In this document: one piece after another, positions 23,801 through 34,477 of the stretch
Layout of the letters: each line of letters starts with the position of its first letter
How positions within the stretch are numbered: position 1 is the stretch's first letter
From: Alopecurus myosuroides
Taxonomy: Eukaryota > Streptophyta > Magnoliopsida > Poales > Poaceae
Assembly: GCA_028641055.1 (NCBI GenBank)
Contig: CM054060.1
Span: 293,308,660 to 293,372,659, forward strand
Length of the DNA: 64,000 bases
Direction of reading: 5' to 3'
Translations under genes and position numbers: made by a program
Notes under the pieces: generated by a model
What the model was told of the DNA's origin: nothing
Databases searched by the model: none
The model's input: only the letters and a program-made list of their open reading frames with translations

Positions 23801-26000
23801 GGAGTTGGGCGACGTGGACCACATGCGTGTTGATTGGAAGAAGGCGGACATGGGTTACAAACCCATGACTATCTCATCCAACTCCAGCACGCTCGCCACG
23901 CTCGCCGCCAAGATGTTCGTCCACCGCAAGGCTGCCGAGGACCTCGAGCAATCCTACGCGGTAAGTCTTACTCGCCCTTCCCGAGTTGCGTTTCACTTTT
24001 CTTCTACTCTTCTTATTTTCCTTATCCATCACCCAGTCCCCGAGATTCTGGCCGAGTAGACGGATACTCTCCCGAGTTGCCGCCTTCTCGGGTTGAATCT
24101 CTATCACTTTGCCTGACTCTTTTTTCTTTTGCTTCTCAGAATAGCTTATTGAAGCGGACCGGCCTGTACCGTCGGCTACTCTGGAACCATGCCATTGCTA
24201 GGAGACGCATTGACGCCCTGGAAAGAGAGCGTGCAGCCGACGAGGCAGCCGAGAAGGATGTTATGAACAGCACACTGAGACTTTCTGAAGTCGAAGGTAC
24301 GCTTTTAGCTATGCGGTTCTTGCGTTTGGTGTTTACGCCCGCTCTTGCTTTTTGTGCTAACCAATCCTATTCTGCAGGGAAGTTAAAGGCCTTGGCCGAC
24401 GAGCACGCGAACTGCCGTGCCTTTGTTGAGAATGGCCAAGCCACCATCAAGAGATTGGAAGGTATGACACCGTCCTTTCGGCTTGTCTTTGTGTTTCTTT
24501 CTTCACTACTCTGCTAACCGTGCTTTGCTCTTCTGAGAAGATCATAAAAAATTTGCCGAGGAACATCAAGACTGCCTCAAGCCTGCTGAGGTGCAGCAGC
24601 AATTGTCCAGCCAGGCTGTCGAGCTGATGAAAGAGCACACTACCGAGATGGAAGCTCTCCAACTCCAGCTGCAGACTGCGCTCCAGGACGCCCTCAACTT
24701 AGCAGCCGAGAAGAAGGATTTGCTTGCCGAGAAGGAGAAGAACGAAGCAGCAGCCAAAGCCAAGGAGAGAGCCCTCGAACAGGAGTGCGAGGTGCTGAAG
24801 AAAAGCAACGCTGCCCTCTTCGCTCAGCTGGACGGGCTCCGCTTGATTGAAGAGAAGCACCTAGCCGACGAGGAATCGTGGAAGAACCAGCTGCAAGGGC
24901 TGCGCTATGACTTGAACAGTAAGTGCTCTCTTTTCTTTGCTTCACTGCTACTCGTTTTGCTCCTCTGCTACTCGTTTCTTATTTCTTCTCTGTTTCTGTT
25001 TCTGATCTTCTCGATAGCTCTTGCAGGAGTCTTCCCCGACCTCGAGTCTTCTTGCGGGCCTGCCCTGGCGAAGGCCCGAGCAGCTCGCGCTGAGAAGGGC
25101 GAGCCTTTGGACACCAGAGCAGAAATCGAGGAGAGCATCCTGATCATGCAAGGGCAATTCCAGCGTCTAGCGGGCGTGGGCACCGAGCTGGTGCGCTTCG
25201 CCTTCGAGATCCACGACCTCTTCTGGCCTCAGGACTCCGCGCCAACGACAATCCGCGGGCTCGCCTTGAAATTGCGCAGCGTGAAGGCCGAGCTGAAGAA
25301 GTGGCGCGCATCGGGAGCTCGGGCAGGCGCGGACATGATGCTTCTATTCATCACCAGCTGGTACGAAAATCTCAACTTGCAAATTGTCCGCGAGATGCGC
25401 CAAGACTCCAAGTGGGAGAAGAACTCCGACTGCGTGGCTATCCGCAAGCTTGTCGCTCACGAGGTCGCCCAGTATGCTGACACTGCGACCTTCATTGACG
25501 GCCTCACCGAGCCCGACACCGAGGTGGACGAGGGCGAGGAGGAGGACGAAGATGAAGAGACGGACGAGGAGGAATTGGATCTAAGCTTCTTCGAGTCTCC
25601 TGGTGGCAAGGCCGGGAAGGGGAAGGCCGCTGTCGTCGCGGGTAGCGATGAGGAGGACGAGAGCGAGAAGATGTCGATTGACACCGCCGCGCTCGAGTTC
25701 GGCACCTCGTCAGGAGCTGCCCTCGACGACACGATTAGCCTTCGCGCCCAAGCCACTGGCTCCACTTCAGCGACAGTGCCCGTCTCGGTGGCCACGGCCA
25801 CTTCAGTCCAGGTAGCCACCGAGCCCGACGCCGAGCTAGCGCAGACCGTCCCCGGCAACTCGGAAGCGGATGGAACCAATGCCAGCGCCGAAAACGAAAC
25901 TGCGAAGACTGTTGACGCCAGCTCGGAAGCAGACGCGACCAAGGCCACTACTGAAGATGAAGCAGCCAAGGCCAGCACCGAGAACGTCGCCTCGACCTGA
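20805..26000 (+). pseudogene. Antisense eight-exon gene of element E (frame broken)
   Basis: Exons by GT/AG sites and homology to element F: 20805-21712, 22036-22219, 22308-22504, 22594-23960, 24140-24296, 24378-24461, 24538-24918, 25027-26000. Exon 1 has the EGEHVVFLAHFARGFGLP region and GIRPTTETWSRYFFFRQQ, resembling the plant 'putative gypsy type transposon' domain (Pfam Transposase_28). Exons 2-4 are acidic, then rich in K, A, E and P. Exons 5-8 form coiled coils (LEQECEVLKKSNAALFAQLD) and an acidic Ser/Ala tail. Relative to F, exon 1 lost one base near 21690. The frame also breaks in exon 4 between about 23410 and 23620. Exons 5, 6 and 7 and intron 7 have exactly the lengths seen in F (157, 84, 381 and 108). 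The exon 7 acceptor reads TGAG where F has GCAG. Function unknown. Confidence 0.8.
21785..21990 (+). repeat. 60-bp tandem repeat in intron 1 of the antisense gene (E)
   Basis: 'gtgtttgcacgcc' recurs at exactly 60-bp spacing (about 21844, 21904, 21964), with a weaker unit before. Element F has four units of 59-61 bp in the same intron. Confidence 0.85.
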
Positions 26001-26652
26001 ATCTGTCCTGCAGCTCATTCCTCAAACACTTATCAGATCCCCGGAATGCCGGGTGCAAATGTATCAAACTACTTATGCCGTTTGCTACTCATTTTTATTC
26101 ACGCTTGTTATTTTCAACTTAATCATTTTGTTCAGCCTTGGCTCGATGCCGGGTTGCGTTATCATGCGAGTCCCCGAGTTGCCTTTCTTATTCACTCTCT
26201 ATTTTCGTCTCAGCTCTACCCGCAACTTGTTGCTTTTTTGGTATTCGAGTCACAAGAGTCAAGGAGTAGAGCTGCAAATACTTAGCCGCTTAGAAACAAT
26301 CATAGTAACGCAGCCCACCACTTAGCCGAAAAGGAAAGACAAATAACAGTAGTAAATGCACCCTACTCGGTTCCTGCACTCTTTTCTTCCTTAGCAATTT
26401 TTCTTGTGCTCATTGACCTTTTGCTTGTTCTCTTGCTTGCCATGAAGCCGGGTTTCGGTCAGCAGCAGAGTCGAAGAGTTGGCATCTGGTTTAAACACAA
26501 TACTCAATGTACTTATGAATTTTGAAGCAGAGCAACCGAATAGACAAAAAGTAAAGCCGAGTAGAAACACTTAGGGCAATTTTGGACGAGGGCAGTCCCC
26601 GAGTTCAATTTCAGATTGCAGAGTAGAATTGAGAGTACATAAACATTTTTGC
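26001..26652. other. Convergent intergenic spacer of element E
   Basis: Lies between the antisense gene stop (26000) and the pol stop (26653). It aligns with 47663-48333 of element F. No frame. It includes the complement of TCGGGGACTGC at about 26592. Polyadenylation signals for both strands should lie here, but I cannot single one out. Confidence 0.6.
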
Positions 26653-29600
26653 TCACGAATGAAAGCGACGGAGTAGAGCTACATTCCAGGGGCGCTTAGA
26701 TTCCTCTCCAGCTTTATCTACCCTGTTCTCCTGTGATGGACGCACGTCCACGAGATAATATGCATCATTGTGCAAAGCTTTGCTCACAATGAAGGGCCCT
26801 TCCCATGGAGGAGACAACTTGTGCATCCCGGCTGTGCGTTGCACCAGCCTAAGCACCATGTCGCCTTCTCGGAAAACCCTTGGGTTCACCTTTCGGCTAT
26901 GATAACGCCGCAGGTTTTGCTGGTAGATAGCCGAACGTGACAGAGTCAGCTCTCTTGCTTCTTCAAGCAGGTCAACATCGTCTTCTCGAGCTTCTCTCGC
27001 CTCCACCTCAGTGTAGAGGGTTACTCGGGGGGAGTCATGCTCTAGGTCTATTGGCAATACGGCCTCAGCCCCATATACCAAGAAGAATGGTGTGTAGCCG
27101 GTTGACCGGTTAGGGGTAGTCCTTAGACTCCACAACACCGCTGGCAACTCGTCTAGCCAACACCCAGGCGTTTTCAACAGTGGCTCAATCAGCCTTGGTT
27201 TTCTGCCGGCTAGCACCATGCCATTTGCTCTTTCAACCTGCCCATTGGAGGCGGGATGCGCGACTGACGCAACGTCTAGTCGGATATGCTTATCTCTGCA
27301 GAACCGCACCATTGCTCCCTCAGCAAAGTTTGTGCCGTTATCCGTGATGATGCTATGCGGGTAGCCGTATCGCAGGATCACATCCTTCAAGAAACTCACA
27401 GTTGTGGCTCCATCGCACTTCCGAATAGGCTTCACTTCTATCCACTTGGTGAATTTGTCAACCATGACCAAGATGTGAGTCATGTTGCCTCTAGCCGGCT
27501 TGAAGGGGCCGACCATATCCAAGCACCAAACAGCAAATGGCCAAGTGATGGGAATTGTTTTCAACTCGGAAGCAGGCACGTGAATCTTGCTCGCAAACAT
27601 CTGGCATCCATTGCACTTCCTCATGATGTCTTCAGCTTGCTGCAGAGCTGTGAGCCAGTAGAAGCCATGCCGAAAAGCCTTCTTGACCAATGCCCAAGAA
27701 GAGGCGTGATGCCCATATTCTCCTTGGTGTATCTCTACCAGAATTTCTTCTCCTTCTTCTGGTTCCACACAGCGCTGCAGCACGCCGGTAGCACTTCTCT
27801 TGTGCAGCACATTTCGGAATATAGCATACCCCTTGGATCTTCTTTGAATCTGCCTGGCAGCAACTTCGTCTACTGGCACGGTACCGTCCTTTAGAAAGGA
27901 TAATATGGGCATAGCCCAACTCGGTGTTTCCCGCGTAGGAAACACTGGTTCGTCCACTTCCATTGGAGCAGGTACCTCTGTCTGCTCTGCAGGGTTAGGA
28001 GCACTTCTTTGAAGCCCTGAACGGTTTGCGAGAACCTCCTCAATGAATGCGACAGTCCCCGGGTTGGGAGGGGCAGTCCCCGAGTAAGAAGCAGCAGTCC
28101 CCGAGTAAGGAACGGCAGTCCCCGAGTAGGGAACGGCAGTCCCCGAGTAGGGAACGGCAGTCCCCGGGTTCTGTGTTGCATTCTCCCAGTCAATATCCAT
28201 TGGAACAGCTTCCTCATTTGGCATAGAAGGAACGAAAATGGATTCCGAGTTGGGGGATGGCTTGATGGATGGCTTCCTTAAGTGCTCCAAGGCAATTCCC
28301 ACCGGGATGGATTGCCGAGAAGATCCCAACTTGGACAGCTCGTCTGCTGCTTCATTTTCTGCTCGGTGGATGTGCTGGAACTCGCATCCTTCGAAGAATC
28401 CAGTCATAGACTGCACCAGGAAGCGATACGATGCCATGTTGGCATCCAGAGCATCCCAAGTGCCATAAACTTGATGCACCACCAGATCGGAATCACCATA
28501 GCATATGATGCGCTGCACGCCAACCTCCTTGGCTACTCGCAAGCCATGCACCACGGCTTCGTATTCGGCAACGTTGTTCGATGCCTTGAAGTGGATTTGC
28601 AGCACATACTTGAGTTGATCTCGTTTGGGTGATGTAAGCACTACGCCAGCACCAAGCCCTTCCTTCACCTTGGAGCCATCAAAGTGCATCTTCCAGTAAT
28701 TTGAAACTGGAGCAGGAGGTTCATACTGCACCTCGGCCCAGTCTACCAGAAACTCCGCCAGAATTTGAGACTTGATGGCTTCTCTTCTCGCATACGCGGG
28801 AGCGTACGCGGCTAGTTCAATCGCCCACTTGGCTACTCTTCCACTCGCCTCCTTGTTTCCCATGATATCCGAGATGGGAGCAGAGCTCACCACAGTGATG
28901 GGGTGCTCCTGGAAATAGTGCTTCAGCTTCTTGGCGCCCAGGTACACGCCGTAGGTCATCTTCTGGTAGTGTGGGTAGTTCTGCTTGGAGCTGGACAGCA
29001 CTTCGCTAAGATAGTACACGGGGCGCTGCACACTCTTGCCTTCTTCTTCTCGCTCCACCACAATCACCACGCTGACTACCCGGTTAGTAGCAGCGATGTA
29101 CAGCAGCATTGGCTCCTTGGGTAGCGGACTAGCCAAGATGGGAGCGCTACCCAGCATCGCCTTCAGCTCATTAAACGCCACGTCTGCTTGTGGCGTCCAG
29201 ACGAACTTATCACTCTTCTTCATCAACTGATATAGAGGCAGGGCCTTCTCGCCCATTCGACCAAGGAAACGGCTCAGAGATGCCAAGCACCCAGTAAACT
29301 TTTGCACGTCCTTCAAGGATCTCGGCAAAGACATGCTCTCAATAGCTTTTATCTTTGAAGGATTGGCCTCAATGCCCCGACTAGACACCAGGAAGCCGAG
29401 TAGCTTGCCAGCCGGGACGCCAAAGGTACACTTACTCGGATTCAGCTTTATTTTGTACTTGCGTAGGTTAGCAAAGGTTTCCTCAAGGTCGGCAAGCAGA
29501 GTATGTGTTTTATTCGTTTTGATGACAATGTCATCTACGTACACCTGCACATTCTTGCCGAGCTGATCATGCAAGCATTTCTGCATGCATCTCTGATAGG

Positions 29601-30141
29601 TTGCACCAGCATTCCTCAAGCCAAAACACATGACACGATAGCAATAAGCCCCGTACGGGGTAATAAAAGCAGTCTTTATTTGATCAGCAGGGTTGAGAGC
29701 TATTTGATGAAAACCCGAGTAGGCATCTATGAAAGACAAGAGCTCACAACCAGCAGTGGAATCGATAACCTGATCGATGCGAGGTAGCGGAAAAGGATCC
29801 TTGGGGAAGGCCTTGTTCAGGTCGGTGTAGTCGACGCACATGCGCCACGCGGTAGCGGCCTTAGGATCCTCCTTCTTCTTCTCGACCATGACCGGGTTGG
29901 CTAGCCAATCCGGGTGCAGTACCTCCACGATGAAATTGCTTATCAGCAGCTTGGTGATCTGATCACCGATAGCTTTCCTTCTCTCATCTCCGAAACGGCG
30001 CATAGCTTGCTTCACCGGCTTGGCGTCTGGACGCACATGCAAAGAGTGCTCAACCAACTCCCTCGGGACACCTGGCAGATCTTCATTGGACCAGGCAAAC
30101 ACGTCCCGATTCTCACGGAGGAAGTGGATGAGCTCGCCTTC
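26653..30141 (-). CDS. pol: Pol of element E: RT, RNase H, second RNase H, integrase
   Basis: The open frame begins directly after the UAG at 30144-30142 and is about 1162 codons. Domains in order: RT with WRMCVDYTDLNK and YVDDIVIKTNK; a Ty3-type RNase H (HYFQEHPITVVS); and a second, archaeal-like RNase H (MHFDGSKVKEGLGAGVVL, AEYEAVVHGL, GDSDLVVHQV). A linker of PYSGTAV repeats follows. Then comes integrase with an HHCC finger (CNGCQMFAS), the three acidic residues in LDMVGPF, ITDNGTNF and NGQVERAN, and a C-terminal LSPPWEGPFIV region. The extra RNase H is a known mark of the Tat lineage. It has no internal stop and could be active, although its gag is dead. There is no ATG at the N-terminus, so expression would need readthrough of the UAG. 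Confidence 0.92.
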   Translation of the reverse strand, partial: EGELIHFLRENRDVFAWSNEDLPGVPRELVEHSLHVRPDAKPVKQAMRRFGDERRKAIGDQITKLLISNFIVEVLHPDWLANPVMVEKKKEDPKAATAWRMCVDYTDLNKAFPKDPFPLPRIDQVIDSTAGCELLSFIDAYSGFHQIALNPADQIKTAFITPYGAYCYRVMCFGLRNAGATYQRCMQKCLHDQLGKNVQVYVDDIVIKTNKTHTLLADLEETFANLRKYKIKLNPSKCTFGVPAGKLLGFLVSSRGIEANPSKIKAIESMSLPRSLKDVQKFTGCLASLSRFLGRMGEKALPLYQLMKKSDKFVWTPQADVAFNELKAMLGSAPILASPLPKEPMLLYIAATNRVVSVVIVVEREEEGKSVQRPVYYLSEVLSSSKQNYPHYQKMTYGVYLGAKKLKHYFQEHPITVVSSAPISDIMGNKEASGRVAKWAIELAAYAPAYARREAIKSQILAEFLVDWAEVQYEPPAPVSNYWKMHFDGSKVKEGLGAGVVLTSPKRDQLKYVLQIHFKASNNVAEYEAVVHGLRVAKEVGVQRIICYGDSDLVVHQVYGTWDALDANMASYRFLVQSMTGFFEGCEFQHIHRAENEAADELSKLGSSRQSIPVGIALEHLRKPSIKPSPNSESIFVPSMPNEEAVPMDIDWENATQNPGTAVPYSGTAVPYSGTAVPYSGTAASYSGTAPPNPGTVAFIEEVLANRSGLQRSAPNPAEQTEVPAPMEVDEPVFPTRETPSWAMPILSFLKDGTVPVDEVAARQIQRRSKGYAIFRNVLHKRSATGVLQRCVEPEEGEEILVEIHQGEYGHHASSWALVKKAFRHGFYWLTALQQAEDIMRKCNGCQMFASKIHVPASELKTIPITWPFAVWCLDMVGPFKPARGNMTHILVMVDKFTKWIEVKPIRKCDGATTVSFLKDVILRYGYPHSIITDNGTNFAEGAMVRFCRDKHIRLDVASVAHPASNGQVERANGMVLAGRKPRLIEPLLKTPGCWLDELPAVLWSLRTTPNRSTGYTPFFLVYGAEAVLPIDLEHDSPRVTLYTEVEAREAREDDVDLLEEARELTLSRSAIYQQNLRRYHSRKVNPRVFREGDMVLRLVQRTAGMHKLSPPWEGPFIVSKALHNDAYYLVDVRPSQENRVDKAGEESKRPWNVALLRRFHS
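28053..28178 (-). repeat. Six 21-bp repeats in the pol linker of element E
   Basis: 'cagtccccgagta' recurs at 28053, 28074, 28095, 28116, 28137 and 28158. The sense strand carries CTCGGGGACTGCC, which resembles the PPT of the family. It encodes the linker repeat GTAVPYS. Confidence 0.9.
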
Positions 30142-30144
30142 CTA

Positions 30145-33100
30145 TTTCTCCGCCAACCCGGAGCCAATGATGGCAACTCAGTCGGGGAACTCAGGGTCAA
30201 CCTGGACCTTCTTCGTTTCCTGGGAAGCCTGGAACGCAGTCCCGTGTTGGGAGCTCGGCATCCCAGGCGCAACACCTTGCGCCGCCTGCGCCATAGCCAC
30301 CACCTCATGTATCTTCTTCTTCTCGGCAGCAATCACCATCGACTCTGCCAGCTGCGAACTAGCAGAGGCACACTCCATGGACTTCTTGTAATCGCCAGAG
30401 ATGGTGATTACGCCATTGGGGCCAGGGATCTTCATCTTCAGGTAGGCAGTATGGGTAGATGCCATGAACTTGCTCAGAGCAGGCCTGCCAAGTAGAGCGT
30501 GGTAAGGACTCTGATGATCAACCACCTCAAACTGCAGCCTCTCTGTGCGGCAGTTCTCCCTGGTGCCGAATAGCACATCTATCCACACTCTGCCCATCGG
30601 AGAGCAAGAAATCCCTGGCACGATGCCATGGAAAGTGGTCTTGCTAGGTAGCAGCATGTTCTGGCCAATCCCGAGCTTCTCGAGTGTATCCTTGTACACG
30701 ATGTTGATGCTGCTGCCGTTGTCGATTAGCACCTTGCTGAACCTTACATTCTTCTCGGGACCCAGGAAGGTAGGATCCAGCACCAAGGCGTAGCTACCCG
30801 GGTTGGGCATCACCTTGGGATGATCAGCTCGGGACCAAGTGATCTCTACGTTGCACCAGTGCATGTAGTGAGGAACAGCAGGGATCACAGCATTGACCTC
30901 CATGGCACGCCTATGTTGCGACTGCTTGTCGACAGGCTCGGAAGTGAAGATCATGTAGCTCTCGTGGTGCTCTTGGTACTGGTTGCGGCCCCCATCATCG
31001 TTGTTGTCGTTGTTGTTGCCCTGGAAGTTGTTGTTGTTGCCTCTGTTGTTGTTGCGGTTGCGGTTGTTGTTGTTGTTGCGGTAACCCTCATTGTTGAAGT
31101 AGCGGTTGGCTCCTAAAGCCACTTGATTCACATTCTCTCTTCTCGGGAACACTGGAGGCCGAGCTGCGGGTGCGCGAGCAGGCTGAACAGCAGCATTCGC
31201 AACTGGCAGGGGAGGAGGAGGAGGCAAGCCTTCATTCCTGATCAGATCCCACCATTCGCACTGCCGGGTAGTGTGGTTGGCTGGCCTTGAGGGGTGCTGA
31301 GTGTGGAAACTGCATGGGCCATCCTTCATATCGTCAAAGACGAACTTCTTAGCAGGCTCCGAGTTGCCGCTACCCGACTGAGGAGCTCGGTATGGCTTCT
31401 TGTTGCCTTGGCCCTGGTTCTGGTTGCGCCCGTACTGGGCTCCAGCAGGTTTTTGCCCTTGGCTGCTCCCAGCTCCAACACCCACATCATTCACCTCCTC
31501 AGGGTCATACCGAGTATCTATTCGGTCACCCCTGCGCTTGTTGCGGAACTCGTTGCGCTTGTTGTTGAAATTTCTTCTCGGCTCGGAAGAGTCCATCAGT
31601 GGCTGAGTAGGATCACCAAGCGCGTACTGATCCGCGATCTTGATGGTCTCCGCCAGAGTGGTTGGCATCTCCCTCTGCAACCTCTGCCATAGCATACTGC
31701 CATGCTTGCACCCCTGCGCAAACCAAGTGATGGCCTGCGCCTCGTTCACACCATCGCAGGTGTTCCACAATGTGCTCCACCGAGTAAGATACTCGCGATC
31801 TGTCTCGTCTTCTCGCTGTTTGCAGGCAGACAGCTACTGCGGCCTATTCGGCCTCTTGTACGTGCTGGTGAAGTTGCTGATGAATGCCTCCGAGAAATCC
31901 AGCCAGCAATTGATGCTGTTCTTGGGCAAATTGTTGAGCCAAGTGCGAGCTGGACCCTCTAGCATTTGCGGCACGTAGCACACAGCCCATCTCCGGTTGC
32001 CGCTCGCGATATGGACCGCGGTGACATAGTCGTTGAGCCAGTCTTCTGGCTTGGTGCTGCCGTTGTAGCTCTTGGTGCCCCTCGCGAGCTGGAAGTTCTT
32101 CACGGATGGATCGTTCATGATGCGCGGGCCGAAACACTCAGGGCCGGGAGGCCCCGTGTTCTCTAGCCGTGCAGACAGATTGATCGATCCAGCTTGTACC
32201 GAACATCAGCGGGCTCCAGCACGCGCTCTCCTACGCGGTCCAGGATATCATACCCAGCCAGCCCCATAGCCGAGTTGCCGTCATCGTACCTGTCCATCTC
32301 CATGGCCACAGGCTGCTCCGCTAGGTTGGCTACTCGGTCAGCCGCACGCGGCTGAGCAGCAGCTGCCTGGTGAGGCCTTCGCCGAGTAGGCTGAGCACCC
32401 TACTGCCGAGAAGGGCTTGGACGATCTCCTCCTCGCGTTTGGCTATGAGCTTTATGGGCTTGAAAGCCTGCTCCAGCAGAGTTGTGTTTCTGGCCGGACT
32501 GTCGCGGCACAGTGAGCTGTTTCGCGGCGACAGTCGGGTCATACACCTGCATTTGCCTGTTCCTACCCGAGATGCCACTGCGGTCCCTCTCGCGGCTGGG
32601 GTGCGGAGACGAGGCCTGATCGTTAGATCTGGCCGCATGCGAGAGCACCACATGCGAGCCGCCAGCACCCGGGTTGGCTTTCCGGAACTCCTCGTTCTGC
32701 CTAGCCGCCTCTAACACCAACTCGTTGAGCCTCTCCTGCTGCCTAACGCGCGCGTTGCCGTCGAGATGAGGCAACTCGGCAGCCACGGCCTCTGCAGCTC
32801 TAAGTGTTTTGGCAGGTGTGCTGTATCTAGGCCTAGTGGAGGTGTTTGCGGTGGCGGACTGAATGGGAGCCTCTACAACAGTTGCCATCTCGGCACCTAG
32901 GTTGCGCCGCGTAGCGCCTACCTTGCTAGCTCTCCTAGCGACTGGCGTGAAGCCGTGAGCCTTGTTGTACTCGTTTTGGTCTAGGCTAAGCTCTAGCCTG
33001 ATCCTGTCCAGCTCCGCCTGCTCGACGAGCATCTCCTGCCGCTGCCGGTCGAGCTGCGACTTCATAGTCAGAAGCTCGAGGTCAGTGGGAGGAGACATGC

Positions 33101-33619
33101 CAATCCGCCCAGCGGACGCAGGAATGGTCGGAGTAGTAGAGATGGTGCGGTTGCAGTCCTTCTCGTAAGGCTTGTGGGTCTTCCCACCAGCGCTCGAGCC
33201 AGCAACATCCTCGATGACGCTCGCGGCGCCAGCTGCGCCCTTGCCGGCATCCTGGCCACGCCAGCCACCATCACCTCCACGCAGTCCGCAGAACGGCACG
33301 CAGGCCTTCCGCGTGCAGCGATCACAGCAGGAGGATCCTCTGCGACCAGCACCTCCGCCGGGAACTCGTTGACGACGGCGGTGGTGACGTAGACGAGGTG
33401 CGAGCCGAAGGAGATCACCGTGCCGCCCTCCGGCATGGTCATGCCGCCGAAATCGCCTGCGTTGTCGGTGACGAAGTCGAAGGAGCCGAATATGTGGACA
33501 AGGCCACAGACTACGCGCTCTGCTGAAGAAGATCCCGTCCGAACAGAAACTCCAGCCAGCGCCGCTGGTTGCCCCACGGTGGGCGCCAACTGTCGTGGTG
33601 GTGTTAAGACAGATGCCAT
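30145..33619 (-). pseudogene. gag: Gag-protease of element E (broken)
   Basis: It starts at the ATG at 33619-33617, inside the 5' LTR end (MASVLTPPRQLAPTVGQ). It reads across the PBS as in element F. Conserved parts are an N-terminal region, a coiled coil (LDRQRQEMLVEQAELDRIRL), the gag domain (WLNDYVTAVHIASGNRRW), an Asn-rich tract (31020-31110), a CSFHTQHPS...CEWW cluster, and a protease with VLIDNGSSINIVY. Damage: frameshifts near 33245 and between 32400 and 32118; stops at 32400-32402 (TAG), 31834-31836 (TAG) and 30178-30180 (TGA, opposite CGC in F). The terminal UAG at 30142-30144 is shared with F and is not decay. Confidence 0.88.
33571..33589 (-). other. Primer binding site of element E
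   Basis: The minus strand reads TTGGCGCCCACCGTGGGGC, one base inside the LTR end at 33591. Identical in element F (40700-40718). The cognate tRNA is not certain; the TGGCGCC core is shared with the Athila-type PBS. Confidence 0.8.
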
Positions 33620-34477
33620 AGGATGGCTAAAAGTGTGGGGACGAAGGACGCTGGAGGTGCTCGGGGAGGGATCACGCGACGAGTAGCCGCGTGAGGTAAA
33701 GATCAAACACTGCAAACAACACAATCTACCCAGGTTCAGGGCCCTCGTGAGGAGGTAAAACCCCTACTCCTACCTTTCTCTTTATGTATTGAGGTCACAC
33801 CGAGTAGCCACATTACAAGTGTTCTTGCTACCGAGTAGCCTCTCTTCTCTACGTGATGAACTAGGTCAAGAATCTAGGTCAGTATTGAGTGATCAAGTCC
33901 AACGCCCTGCGGATCCCTCGCGCAGGAGGCGGCGGGGCACCCTATATACTCGGTGCCCAGCCGGATACGTCCAAATACAAACAGATGTCGACATTGTGTG
34001 CACACCGTCCTTCTTCCGAGTTCCCGCTGACAGCTTTGGTTCCTAATCTTGTCCTGTCCGGAAAGTCGTTGGGCAAAACCAAGTGAAAAGTATGTTATCA
34101 CTGCGCGGAACACAGAGTAGGTCCCCCCTATCCTGCGACGGCCTGCTGACACACTGTCGCTGTCAGGCACGCCGGCCCCAGATGAACAGTGCCGTGAATA
34201 GTGCCAAGTACGGACCCGGGATACGCGGGATCCGTAGTCAGAACAGCTCCTTTGACTTCTGGCCCGAGTAGGTTCCCGCCATTCCTACTCGGACCAGCTC
34301 TTCTACTCGAATAAAACATATCTTGCTTGACGTATCCTGCTGATCATCTTTTGTGTAAGACCGAGTAGCAGTCCACCGGGTAGCAAGTACCGGGTAGGCG
34401 GCTACTCGACCAAACATAACTTCTGACCTTTGCCTTTACCACTTGCCTTTACCCTACTCGGGGGTAACCCCCCGACA
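33591..34477 (-). repeat. 5' LTR of element E (887 bp)
   Basis: Partner of 19220-20106. On the minus strand a TATA-like TATATAGGGTGCC lies near 33950-33940, in the same setting as the F TATA box. Confidence 0.95.

Larger units (their letters stand above)
19220..34477 (-). mobile_element. Element E: full-length Tat-type Ty3/gypsy retrotransposon with antisense gene
   Basis: 15,258 bp with 887-bp LTRs (TGTCG...CGACA) and a perfect 5-bp target duplication, TATAA. On the minus strand the order is 5' LTR, PBS, gag-protease, UAG, RT-RNase H-RNase H-integrase, PPT and 3' LTR. An eight-exon gene on the plus strand lies between pol and the 3' LTR. The LTRs differ at 10 positions by eye (about 1.1%). 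At the commonly used grass rate of 1.3e-8 per site per year this is roughly 0.4 million years. Gag and the antisense gene are broken but pol is open. Confidence 0.95.

Noticed and set aside
24919..25026. Treating exons 7 and 8 of the antisense gene as one exon
   Set aside because: GT and AG sites with a pyrimidine tract are present in both E and F, and the intervening DNA is hydrophobic and poorly conserved. It is more likely an intron, though retention remains possible.
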